Below are positions 9,861 through 17,671 of a stretch of 24,546 bases of DNA, one piece after another. Made by a program: the position numbers and the translations under genes. The notes beneath the pieces were generated by a model. It ran no database searches. It saw nothing but the letters and a program-made list of their open reading frames with translations, and was not told where the DNA came from. Location of the stretch: assembly GCA_049999765.1 (NCBI GenBank), contig JBNGIQ010009229.1, positions 1-24,546 on the forward strand, written 5' to 3'. Within the stretch, counting starts at the first letter, position 1; each line of letters begins with the position of its first letter. The DNA comes from Phaeoceros laevis (Eukaryota; Anthocerotophyta; Anthocerotopsida; Notothyladales).

Positions 9861-10284
9861 GAACTGATTAACTTATATCATTTGATGTAAATCATGATTT
9901 TACTTTGACATTAGCAAATGAGAAATAATTATAACAAATCAATATCATGCTCGCGGTAACTAATTGGAGCTCAGAGTCTTTGTAAGGATCATCGTATAGT
10001 ACCCAAAAATCATTTTAGCCTCCACAATTGAGATACTTGATCAACCTAACCTTGTTACATGGTAGTGAGTCTAGCTTCTTTCTAAACCTTAAACACAATG
10101 TAGCTCTCATTTTAAATTAATCATGGTAGATTATGGCATACCAAACGTAGTGTTAGTGAGGAAGGGAATATATGTTGTCTGAAATACCTACCCACGTCTT
10201 AAAATTACCATGGATCCTTAACCCTTAAAGAGTTTCTCCCAGTTTCTCGAGTTTTTCCTAATTATCAGTAAGACTCTCCTACTC
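9861..10284. other. AT-rich intergenic DNA, nothing recognised
   Basis: No gene, RNA or mobile-element signature is seen. The right edge meets the MTPSL-derived stub. Confidence 0.4.
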
Positions 10285-10410
10285 GCTCAAGATTGAAAAT
10301 TTCGACAAAACTAATGTACACTTGGCCATGACTTGGTCTGGCATCAAGGAAATAAGTTGGAGGCTATGCTTTGTTGGCGCTGTGAAAATGCAAACCTCCT
10401 GCCAGTGAGT
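10285..10410 (-). pseudogene. 3' stub of a third microbial-type terpene synthase (MTPSL)
   Basis: The DNA from about 10285 (CTCGCTCAAGATTGAAA..., AATGTACACTTGGCCATGAC) matches the 3' flank of MTPSL-1 at 12525-12590. At about 10370-10410 the minus strand encodes SLAGGLHFHSAN, matching the last coding segment LMAGGLHFH(N/S)TND of both intact MTPSLs. Similarity ends at about 10410, so only some 13 codons plus 3' UTR remain, and part of the UTR is missing compared with copy B. This marks a third, almost wholly lost module. Confidence 0.75.
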
Positions 10411-10423
10411 TGAAGATGAGGGG

Positions 10424-10457
10424 ATGGCATGGGGTGTTTGCAAATACCCCATGCCAT
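10424..10457. repeat. 34-bp near-perfect palindrome
   Basis: Arms ATGGCATGGGGT (10424-10435) and ACCCCATGCCAT (10446-10457) are exact reverse complements. The 10-bp centre itself contains the palindrome TTTGCAAA, so only one base pair of the whole 34 bp fails to match. It lies just beyond the point where the MTPSL stub ends, so it may mark a rearrangement breakpoint. Confidence 0.85.
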
Positions 10458-11351
10458 GCCAATGTACAATTGTGCACCAGTTTAATGAGGGATGGTGGCA
10501 TGGTACTCCAAAGTGCTTGGCCATCAAGTAAGGACCACCGCCTCAAGATTGGAGCGTCTGGTTTAATAGCCTGATGGTGATCTGAGCCAACGTATCCATC
10601 TGCTAATTGTTGACGGGGCAATGGAATAATCACTCATATATTACTCTGCAAAACAATTCTACCACTCTCAGGCTCCTGGAGTGTCCTCCTGGTTGCTGGA
10701 CAAACCTCCAAGCACTGTTGAGATTCAGATTTTATGCCTCGTCTTTGAATTGGCATGGATCGAGTTTTCCAGAGCTCCGAGGTCGCTTTGAAGTCTGGCT
10801 AGATCATGGGCTTCACATGAGAGACGTCGGCTTTTTGCATATGTACTGAACCTGTCTAGAGACCAGGATTATAGCTTCACAGAATGGTACAAATGGTCAA
10901 TTCCCCTAATGGACAGATCTGGAGGAAGTAATTAATTACTTCAGTTTTCACAATCTGTAGGCTCTCATCTTAGAAACTGTAGACAGATCTTGAACTTGCA
11001 CATCTTTATTTAATTTCGTGAGAGTTCCTTCTTGAGGTTGTTACAAGTTCAACCTTGTGTGACAGTTCTTACAAGCTGAACACCAATCTAGGACAAGAGC
11101 CCAATAGTCGAAATCTATCTGGACACAATGGTGCTCAAGATCTCAATACATGTATGTACGCTCTAAATTCAGAAAAACAGAGCAAAACAGCAACTTCAAC
11201 CAATTGCTGTAACTGTCAAGATTCTTTGAGGCTAGAAAAATTCCACATTTAGGGACGTCTGAATCAAGAGCGGCTACTTGAGCCTTGGTGATGCTTATAT
11301 ATGTGAATACCAAGAGCTGGCAAAAGGCTGCTCCGAAATACTAGAGGAAAG
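10458..11351. other. Gene-poor segment, possibly containing decayed LRR sequence
   Basis: No intact gene. Short stretches such as PPGCWTNLQALLRFRF near 10687-10735 vaguely recall leucine-rich repeats. They would fit as decayed upstream parts of the LRR receptor whose end lies at 11352-12483, but the match is too weak to call. Nothing else is recognised. Confidence 0.3.
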
Positions 11352-11500
11352 ACCCTTGACTTGTCCTACAATCGTCTTTTAGGGAAAATACCACCTTCTC
11401 TTTCCACTCTCACGTCCATGAGCGCCTTCTGTGTGGCTGGCAATAATCTACCGGGTCCGATTCCAACAGGTTGGCAATTTAACACCATTGATCATACTGC

Positions 11501-11503
11501 TTA
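11501..11503. repeat. Target-site duplication TTA, left
   Basis: TTA abuts the left end of the MITE and is matched by TTA at 12162-12164. The paralogous empty site (6758-6760) has it once. Confidence 0.85.
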
Positions 11504-11872
11504 GGGCTATTTCCCATGCTCACCCGGCCGGGCCCGGATGTCGCGGGACCGAAAGGGGTGTCATTTTTTATGACCACCCGTGAGTCCAAGCCCCTTTTTT
11601 ATCTGAGCGGATCCGAGCCGGTAGTCAAAATCTGAGCTTATCTAAGCTGCTAGTCAAAATTAGGGTCGCCTGTGAATCGATACCTCACTAAAAAGTCGCG
11701 GAAGACACCTGGGCCGGCCCGGGTTTCACAGCACGTCCATCCAAAAACGAGCAATTATGACACTTTGTCTTTTGCGGCACCGGTCGGGCCCTTCATGGGA
11801 AATGGCCGTAAGTGTAACGGACTTACCTGTGAGGTAACTAGGTAGTTACCTGAAGTAACTAGTGTGTTACTT

Positions 11873-11920
11873 GATATCTAGCTGGGCTAGGTGTCAGATA
11901 TCTAGCTGGGCTAGGTGTCA
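11873..11920. repeat. 24-bp tandem duplication inside the MITE
   Basis: Two identical units starting GATATCTAGCTGGGCTAGGT, 11873-11896 and 11897-11920, in the interior of the element. Confidence 0.9.
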
Positions 11921-11963
11921 GATATTGATAGGTTGGAATTGGGCATGAGTTGAGTGGGACCTA

Positions 11964-11973
11964 NNNNNNNNNN
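11964..11973. other. Assembly gap, 10 N
   Basis: Ten Ns inside the MITE interior, so the element's true length is uncertain. Confidence 0.97.
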
Positions 11974-12161
11974 CTGAAGGAAAGATCTAGGGGTAAATCC
12001 TCTTTAACCGAGGTCCGTCAGAGTAAGGCTCAAATTTTGACTACCGGCTCGGATCCGCTGAGATGAAAAAGGGGCTTGGACTCACGGGTGGTCATAAAAA
12101 AGGACACCTCTTTCCGTCCCGCGACATCCGGGCCCGGCAGGGTGAGCGTGGGAAATAGCCC

Positions 12162-12164
12162 TTA
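12162..12164. repeat. Target-site duplication TTA, right
   Basis: The right-hand copy, followed by CCGACCTGGAAACCC, the same sequence that follows the single TTA in copy A. Confidence 0.85.
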
Positions 12165-12620
12165 CCGACCTGGAAACCCGGGGCTTTGTGGGACCGGTGC
12201 GTTTTCCAATGGCCTATGGAGGGAAGTCATGATGTGAAAGAAAAAGGATAATCAAGATTATTCCATCATGTCTGTACCTGCTGTTTTGGTAGGAGTTTGT
12301 GTGGGGTTAGCAGGTGTTTGGACCCTCATGCTTGCAAGCAATCGTGTGAGGAGTTGGATTTTTCACGCTACCAGAAGAGAACCTGGAAGGTATGTGACCC
12401 ATTACCGATTTTTTCACGGGGCTCCCCAGGTGACTTGCATTGGACACTCTTACATATGCATGTTTCGGCTAATTGATCAGTAGCTCCCAGCAGATCTAGA
12501 CTGGGAAGAGAGACTCTCATATATTTGCTCAAGATTGAAAGATTGAGAACTTGGACAAAAAATAATGTACACTTGGCCATGACATGGTCTGCCATCATGG
12601 AACTAAGAGCTAACGTCACT

Positions 12621-13922
12621 CTATGCTTGGAGGTTTTTCAAGTCGACAGGCCACCTGTAGCGGTCGTTTGTGTTGTGAAAATGCAAACCCCCAGCCATGA
12701 GCTCCTTGAGCCCCTGGACATACCGCTGGACGGTGGAGGCCACAGCTTCCGACTCCCAAGTCGGCAGCTCCGACTCGATTTCAGAGAAGGCCTGAGTGTA
12801 AGAATTCACCAGCTCTACTGACCGCCTCAGCGCTTGATCGTAGGAGATGCTTTCCGTCCGTTTCAACATAGCGATGACGTTGAAAGAGTGGCCGCCTTCC
12901 GCCCCCACCTCGCTGTCGAATGAGAAGATGTCGTTCACAAAAGTACCCCAGGCTGCTGCCATCCAGGTGAGCTTTTGAATGGTGGGGTGGGCGCGCACCT
13001 CGGCTGGGAGCAGCGCATCGTTGGTGAGCTCGACGAGCATAGCGCAATTGACATAGCTGGCATTGAGGACTCGCATGTGAGTGAAGGACTCCATGTCTTG
13101 TATCGAGAATCCGAGGTCGGATTGGAGGGCAACGGTGGCGAAGATGCAGTCTTCAACGGCTCCGGCGAACGCATCAAACCAGTCTGGAGTGGACAGGCGC
13201 CTCAGCTGGAAGCCAAGCTCCCACAAGGCAGTCTCCACCGGACTGGGATCGAGCGGCGGCTCCGTCGCCCTCAAGATGTTGCAGATGTTGGCCAGAAATT
13301 TGCCCACTTTGGGCGCGCTCTTGAGCACATCTCGCTCGATGCCATTGAGCTCTTCTTGCGCCATCTCGTCGGTGTTCACGTCAAAGCAGAGATCGTCCAG
13401 GAAGTAGAGGAAAGCGACGTGGGCTGCTGCGGCTGCGAGGCGCTCGGCACTGGCGCTGGAAGCGTAGGTGTAGCTGGCCATGTCCATAGCCAAGCTCCTG
13501 AAGTAGTCGAACTTCTGGAGCTGCCATCGCCCCTCCAGCACCTTGAACGCCGCCTCCGCCTGCTGGGTGTAGGCGCTGGGCTGTCGGGCGCCAGGCAAGA
13601 TGCTCACAATGTCGCCGGCAGAAACCCCCGGTGCGGTGCATTCGGCGGTATCGATGGAGCAGAGCCATTCTTCATCCTCCCTCTGAGGACTGCGCACCAA
13701 AGCCTGCCTTGCTGCGTTCATCGCTGCTTGCATGGCAGGGGACATGAATGACTCCAGCCGCGACAAGCTGCTGCTCCGCTCGGTTGGCAGCGCTGCATAG
13801 CAGACATTGCTGCGCACAAGGTGGCATTGCGAACTGGAATTCCTCCCGCCGGTGCGAGCTATGACAGTAGCCGCTGCCGAGCTTGAAGCAAGAGCCTTGA
13901 ATGAAAGGGGAAGCGCCGCCAT
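12621..13922 (-). CDS. Microbial-type terpene synthase-like protein (MTPSL-1)
   Basis: An intronless 433-residue class I terpene synthase of the microbial type. Numbered from the Met at 13922: metal-binding FLDDLCFD with DDxxxD at 176-181; NDIFSFDSE (NSE/DTE) at 330-338; and the C-terminal RY pair at 421-422. The start at 13922 is chosen over 13958 because MAALPxS is shared with MTPSL-2, whereas residues upstream of it diverge in frame although the DNA is related. Residues 1-50 are rich in Ser, Ala and Arg with almost no acidic residues (MAALPLSFKALASSSAAATV...), like a plastid transit peptide. The enzyme should ionise a prenyl diphosphate using Mg2+. Plastid location would favour GGPP (diterpene) or GPP over FPP, but the product cannot be predicted. 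It faces away from the P450 remnant at 14365-14720, as MTPSL-2 does from the intact P450. Confidence 0.9.
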   Translation of the reverse strand: MAALPLSFKALASSSAAATVIARTGGRNSSSQCHLVRSNVCYAALPTERSSSLSRLESFMSPAMQAAMNAARQALVRSPQREDEEWLCSIDTAECTAPGVSAGDIVSILPGARQPSAYTQQAEAAFKVLEGRWQLQKFDYFRSLAMDMASYTYASSASAERLAAAAAHVAFLYFLDDLCFDVNTDEMAQEELNGIERDVLKSAPKVGKFLANICNILRATEPPLDPSPVETALWELGFQLRRLSTPDWFDAFAGAVEDCIFATVALQSDLGFSIQDMESFTHMRVLNASYVNCAMLVELTNDALLPAEVRAHPTIQKLTWMAAAWGTFVNDIFSFDSEVGAEGGHSFNVIAMLKRTESISYDQALRRSVELVNSYTQAFSEIESELPTWESEAVASTVQRYVQGLKELMAGGLHFHNTNDRYRWPVDLKNLQA

Positions 13923-14364
13923 TCTGGAAGTGATGGGCTCCCAACCGGTTGCAGGCACGATGCAGAAGAGAATTGGAAGTACGGGTTGGAATCACAAATT
14001 GAAGCTGAAGCCCTTGAGCTCAGAGACCTATCTGGAGACCGAAGAGGGTAGCTAGCTAGCTGCCTTGAGCACCGGTGATTTTGCTTTCAGCTGGTCGGGA
14101 TACATCGATGAGCGTCCTTGGGGCTATTTAAGCTGCACCACCAGGGCTGCCTCGGCTCCCTTTCCGTTCCTTCGCCGCAGCTGGTGAGCTCTTCAGATAT
14201 TTTTGAAGCAGCCCAAGGAGTCTCATCAGTCAGAGCACGTGACCGTGACTCCGGAACTGCTCTCTTCCGGGAAGGCCACGTCAGTTGCAAAACGGCAAGC
14301 GCTTAACAGGCCACATGGGATCTTATGAAGGCACAAGGAAACGTTAGTAGAAAGCAGTTGAAGG
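13923..14364. promoter_or_regulatory. Divergent promoter region of MTPSL-1 and the deleted P450
   Basis: This segment is partly alignable with the MTPSL-2 upstream region: ACATCGATGAGC...CCTTG...GCTATTTAA here versus ACATCGCTGAGC...CCTTGAGGCGCTAAATAG near 21000. On the minus strand TTAAATAG at about 14125-14132 is a TATA candidate for MTPSL-1. No coding sequence is recognised. Confidence 0.45.
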
Positions 14365-14720
14365 TCCTTCTTCCCAGTCAAAGTGAAGACAGTTACGTGG
14401 CATTGCCACGAGGATACTGCCCTTGTCGGTGTCTACAGTAGTATATCTGCCAAGTGTGGACACACAGAACGCTCTCGTACTGCCTGCAGCTTCATCAGCT
14501 GATGAGGATCACTCGTCTCATCCCTCTCGAGCACCAGTTTGCGGAAATCCTTCCAGCTTCCATGCCGGTGGAAGCTTGTGGAAAATTGATTGCTGCACAA
14601 GAGACCAGGGTGGAAGACACACCCTACTTCAGCAATCGAAAGGTGCACCCTCTTTAATCAATTGCTATTCCAAGGCCTGGCATAACCAAGCTCCTCCATG
14701 CTTGAGGAGGGCTCACTAGT
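14365..14720 (+). pseudogene. Internally deleted CYP701-like P450 (second copy)
   Basis: Bases 14365-14560 match the promoter and 5' UTR of the intact P450 at 21545-21750: CCTTCTTCCCAGTCAA versus CCTCCTTCCCAGTCAA; GTGGACACACAGAAC versus GTGGAGACACACAGAAC; then TCTCGAG...CGGAAATCC. From about 14568 the sequence jumps to the end of the last exon: CAAGAGACCAGGGTGGAAGA encodes QETRVEDTP, then YFSNRKVHPL, matching QETRVEDTPFYSNRKVHPLQ at the C-terminus of the intact protein. All the coding DNA between, including the heme loop and every intron, is gone (about 2.2 kb). In addition, the CAA after HPL has become TAA. It is non-functional as a P450. Confidence 0.85.
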
Positions 14721-15322
14721 CTAAGTTGCCTTGTGCCAATCACTTCAAACAATAGAGTGCAATCACTTCGACATATCAGGCCATTACAAGTTGTCTCTCC
14801 TGCAATGCAACGTTCTCTTGCAGGATGTCCAAACTTTTGTCATTGTTCTTCCTCATCTGAATTCTTCCTCTATAGTGGCCCCTTCCAATGACTTTTTCTT
14901 CTATTCTTTCAACTTTCTCCGCTCTTGGGCGCAGGTGAGAGGCTACCCACCTGAATGCTGAATGTCCCTGGATGGGGAGCTCCCGGTTGCCGGTCGAAAG
15001 ACGTGGCAGGGTGTTCAATTCCCATGTGGAGTTGGCTAAACACCATAATCAACTTACTACCACTATTACTACTACTGATATCTAGCCAACTTGGGGTTGC
15101 GCACAATCTAGTAAATGAGCTGGAGAGTCTACCCGGGGGTTGCGCAGAATCCAGTTTATGGGCTAAGAAGCAGTCTCCGCCCTATCCACCCGGGTTCCTA
15201 GCTCAGCAGGCTGGCTGCACGTGTTCTTGGTACTTAGATACTATAGTCTAGATTTGAAACCTCACGGCAAGCAGCCTATGTTGGAATGTAGGAACAGGGA
15301 CACAGCCCTAACCGCGGACATC
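14721..15322. other. Intergenic DNA upstream of GH3
   Basis: No gene is recognised. It probably contains the GH3 promoter. The GH3 reading frame is open upstream to 15221, but the residues before the Met at 15323 show no family similarity. Confidence 0.4.
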
Positions 15323-17510
15323 ATGGCTGGACCATCAACAGGAAAAGCAGTTGCGAAGCGAATGGCCGATAAGCTTTTGGTGGCTGGTGAAAGAGAACAG
15401 GATGAGGAAGATTTGGACAAGCAATACGCTGCACATGCTGTCAAAATCACCACGGATGTGAGGAGTGTGCAGAAGGAGAAACTGAAGGAGATTCTGAGCG
15501 ACAATGCTGGCTGCCAGTACCTCTCCAACCTTGGTGTGGATGGAGACACAGATGTGGAAGCGTTCAAGAAGAAAGTACCGATTGTCCAGTATGAGGATAT
15601 GGAGGAGAATTTCAATCGCCTTGCAAATGGAGAGGTCACCAACTTCTACGTTATGGACCCTATCAACGTCTTCATTTTGAGGTTTCTTGGAGTAGCCTTT
15701 AACCGGTTGCTTCAAATCGGAGTTGAAATGACCGTGTTTTGAGTCTGAAGTTTGAAGTCAGGGCTTTGGTGTGGTTCGTAAGCACACGATGGGTTTTTCC
15801 TGCAGCTCTGGCACTTCTAAAGGGAAAGCCAAGCTCATGCCAACAACTCTGAAGAGATTTGACAAATACTTGTTTCTGCAGAAGCTTGCTGCTTCGTTCT
15901 TTTCCAAGTAAGTCTGTTCGGATAGACCTCCCTGTGTGCGATGGAATTGGCTACAGTGAGCTGGCTGTAATGAAATGATCTGGTTTCTACGATGAACAGG
16001 TGCTTCCCAGGCATGAATGACGGAAAAAGCATGGTGCTGGCCTTCGTAGGGCAACAGATTCGGACTCCCAGCGGTATCATGGCAGGCCAAGGAAGCACAA
16101 ACTGGTACAAGAGTGATTTTTTCAAGAAAAGGCCATTCGATCCAAGCAATGTGATGACAAGTCCAGACGCAGTTATTCTGTGTGAAGACTACCATCAGGT
16201 TCGAATAACATCATGTGTGCACCTTTGATGAACAGCTGCAGTAGGACACAGACCAGGATCTGACAAGGTCATGTGTATGTGACCCAGGTCATGTACTGCC
16301 ACCTTCTCTGTGGATTGTACCAAGCTCCGGAGGTGAGCAGAATTTCGGCTATCTTTGCATCCACCATCTTGGCTGCACTGCGCGTCCTACAGGCATGTTG
16401 GAAGGAGATCTGTCAGGACATCCGCGAGGGCACACTCAATCCCAAAATAACAGATCCGGAGTTGCGGAAAGCTGTGCTGGAGCTAGTCCAAGCAAACCCT
16501 ACTCGTGCTGAGGCTGTAGAGAGGGAATGTGAGCAGGAGTCCTGGGAAGGGATTGTGCCGCGCTTGTGGCCCAATGTTGTCCTTGTCGTTGCTGTTTTCA
16601 CAGGTTCCCAGCGACAGTACGTGCCGCCGCTGAAGCGTTTTGCCGGTGAACTTCCTCTTGTGTCTCCTGGATATGCATCTGCCGAGAGCAACGTCCTTGG
16701 TTTGAACCTTTCACCTCTCCGGTCACCGGAGGAGACAGCCTATGTGCTCTGGCCGGAGTGCCAGTACTACGAGCTCCTTCCGGTCCACAAGGGAGAAGAT
16801 GGAGAACTTGAAACCACTGAGTTGGCAGATGCTGTCATGGGACAAGAATATGAGCCAGTGCTGACCACAACGACGGGTGAGTGGTGAATTCCTCATGGCT
16901 TTCTCTCCCTCCCACAGACAACCAATTGTGAACTCTTCTGATGTCACTCGTGGTAGCTTCAGGTCTGTACAGGTACAGATTGGGGGATGTGGTGAAGGTT
17001 ACCGGATTCTACAACGCCACGCCGGAGGTCCAGTTTGTCCGCAGGAGGGGGGTGTTGCTGAGCATCCACCAGGATAAGACCGACGAGGGAGACCTTCAGG
17101 CCGCAGTGAGCAAAGCTGGGGAGCTTCTTCTGGTCAATGGGGGCGTGGTGGTGGTTGATTTTACCAGCTGCACGGATGTGGAATCTCACCCTGGCCACTA
17201 TGTCATTTTCTTCGAGCTCACACAGGGCAGCAAGGCTTTGGATCCCCTGGTTTTGCAGGAATGCGCTTCCACACTGGACAAATCCATTGACAACGACTTT
17301 TACATCAGCAACAGGAAGTTGGGGATCATAGGCCCACTGGAGCTGCGCATAGTCAGCGAAGGCACATTCGAGCGCTTGATGCTCCAAGCTGTAGCAAGAG
17401 GCTCAGCACCTCAACAATACAAGACACCCAGATGCATCCAGTTTGCGCAGGGGCTGGATCTGTTAAACAGTAGAGTTCTTCGGAAATTCGAAAGCCTGGC
17501 GACAATCTGA
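15323..17510 (+). CDS. GH3 family acyl-acid amido synthetase
   Basis: Five exons: 15323-15681, 15806-15907, 16000-16198, 16288-16876, 16963-17510. All junctions are GT-AG and phases agree, giving 598 residues, the normal GH3 length. The first junction rebuilds the nucleotide-binding motif SSGTSKGKAKLMP (family SSGTSxGxxK). Further landmarks are NWYKSDFFKKRPFDP in exon 3, YASAESNVLGLNLSPL in exon 4 (the second ATP/AMP motif), and GLYRYRLGDVVKV across the last junction. The end, QYKTPRCIQFAQGLDLLNSR, matches the GH3 C-terminal domain. GH3 enzymes adenylate a carboxylic acid (auxin, jasmonate or a benzoate) and join it to an amino acid in the cytosol, tuning hormone levels. The acyl substrate cannot be assigned here. 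The gene lies between two terpene modules but reads as an independent gene; upstream in-frame Mets (15221, 15278) are less likely starts. Confidence 0.9.
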
Positions 17511-17671
17511 ATCTCGTGGCAGGAGTTTTGGCTGTGTCTGAGATCGGCAGTGTCGACAGAACACACAAAGTCGCAAGTGCTAATTTACGAGCCCGTGGTA
17601 TGAAACATTGGATGTCTTGGCTACTCAAGCTGTGTGGTTGCCACTTATTCACCATGTGTGAATACTATTCT

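Larger units (their letters stand above)
11504..12161. mobile_element. PIF/Harbinger (Tourist-like) non-autonomous element, MITE-type
   Basis: The ends are GGGCTATTTCCC and its reverse complement. The terminal inverted repeats are about 134 bp (11504-11637 and 12028-12161) and differ at only a scatter of positions. The insertion is flanked by a TTA duplication (11501-11503 and 12162-12164). Copy A of the host sequence has a single TTA at the same place (6758-6760), so both the target duplication and the exact element ends are visible directly. GG...CC ends with a 3-bp TTA/TWA target fit PIF/Harbinger. The interior has no transposase frame. It contains a 10-N gap (11964-11973) and two copies of a 24-bp repeat (11873-11896, 11897-11920). 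Confidence 0.88.
11352..12483 (+). pseudogene. LRR receptor C-terminal fragment (copy B), split by a MITE
   Basis: 11352 onward reads TLDLSYNRLLGKIPPSL, then MSAFCVAGNNLPGPIPTGWQ and FNTIDHTAY. This is the terminal LRR and cap of a PSKR/PSY1R-like receptor. The frame is cut within a Tyr codon by the element at 11504-12161 and resumes as RPGNPGLCG. The transmembrane segment lies at 12268 onward in another frame: AVLVGVCVGLAGVWTLML then ASNRVRSWIF. It ends REPG before a donor-like AAG|GTATGT at about 12390. No kinase domain follows; MTPSL-1 sequence begins within 150 bp. In copy B the LCG motif after GNPG is intact where copy A has a stop. Receptors of this family perceive small secreted peptides at the plasma membrane; this fragment cannot. 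Confidence 0.8.

Noticed and set aside
10687-10850. Decayed LRR units upstream of copy B
   Set aside because: Only a vague Leu/Asn pattern; no consistent 24-residue LRR periodicity can be shown.
12975-13751. 258-codon plus-strand frame, and its counterpart at 19912-20661
   Set aside because: Both are exact antisense shadows of MTPSL-1 and MTPSL-2. They are similar to each other only because the synthases are.
13923-13958. Upstream Met as the start of MTPSL-1 (and 20871 for MTPSL-2)
   Set aside because: The extra residues differ completely between the paralogues although the DNA is related, while similarity at the protein level starts sharply at MAALPxS.
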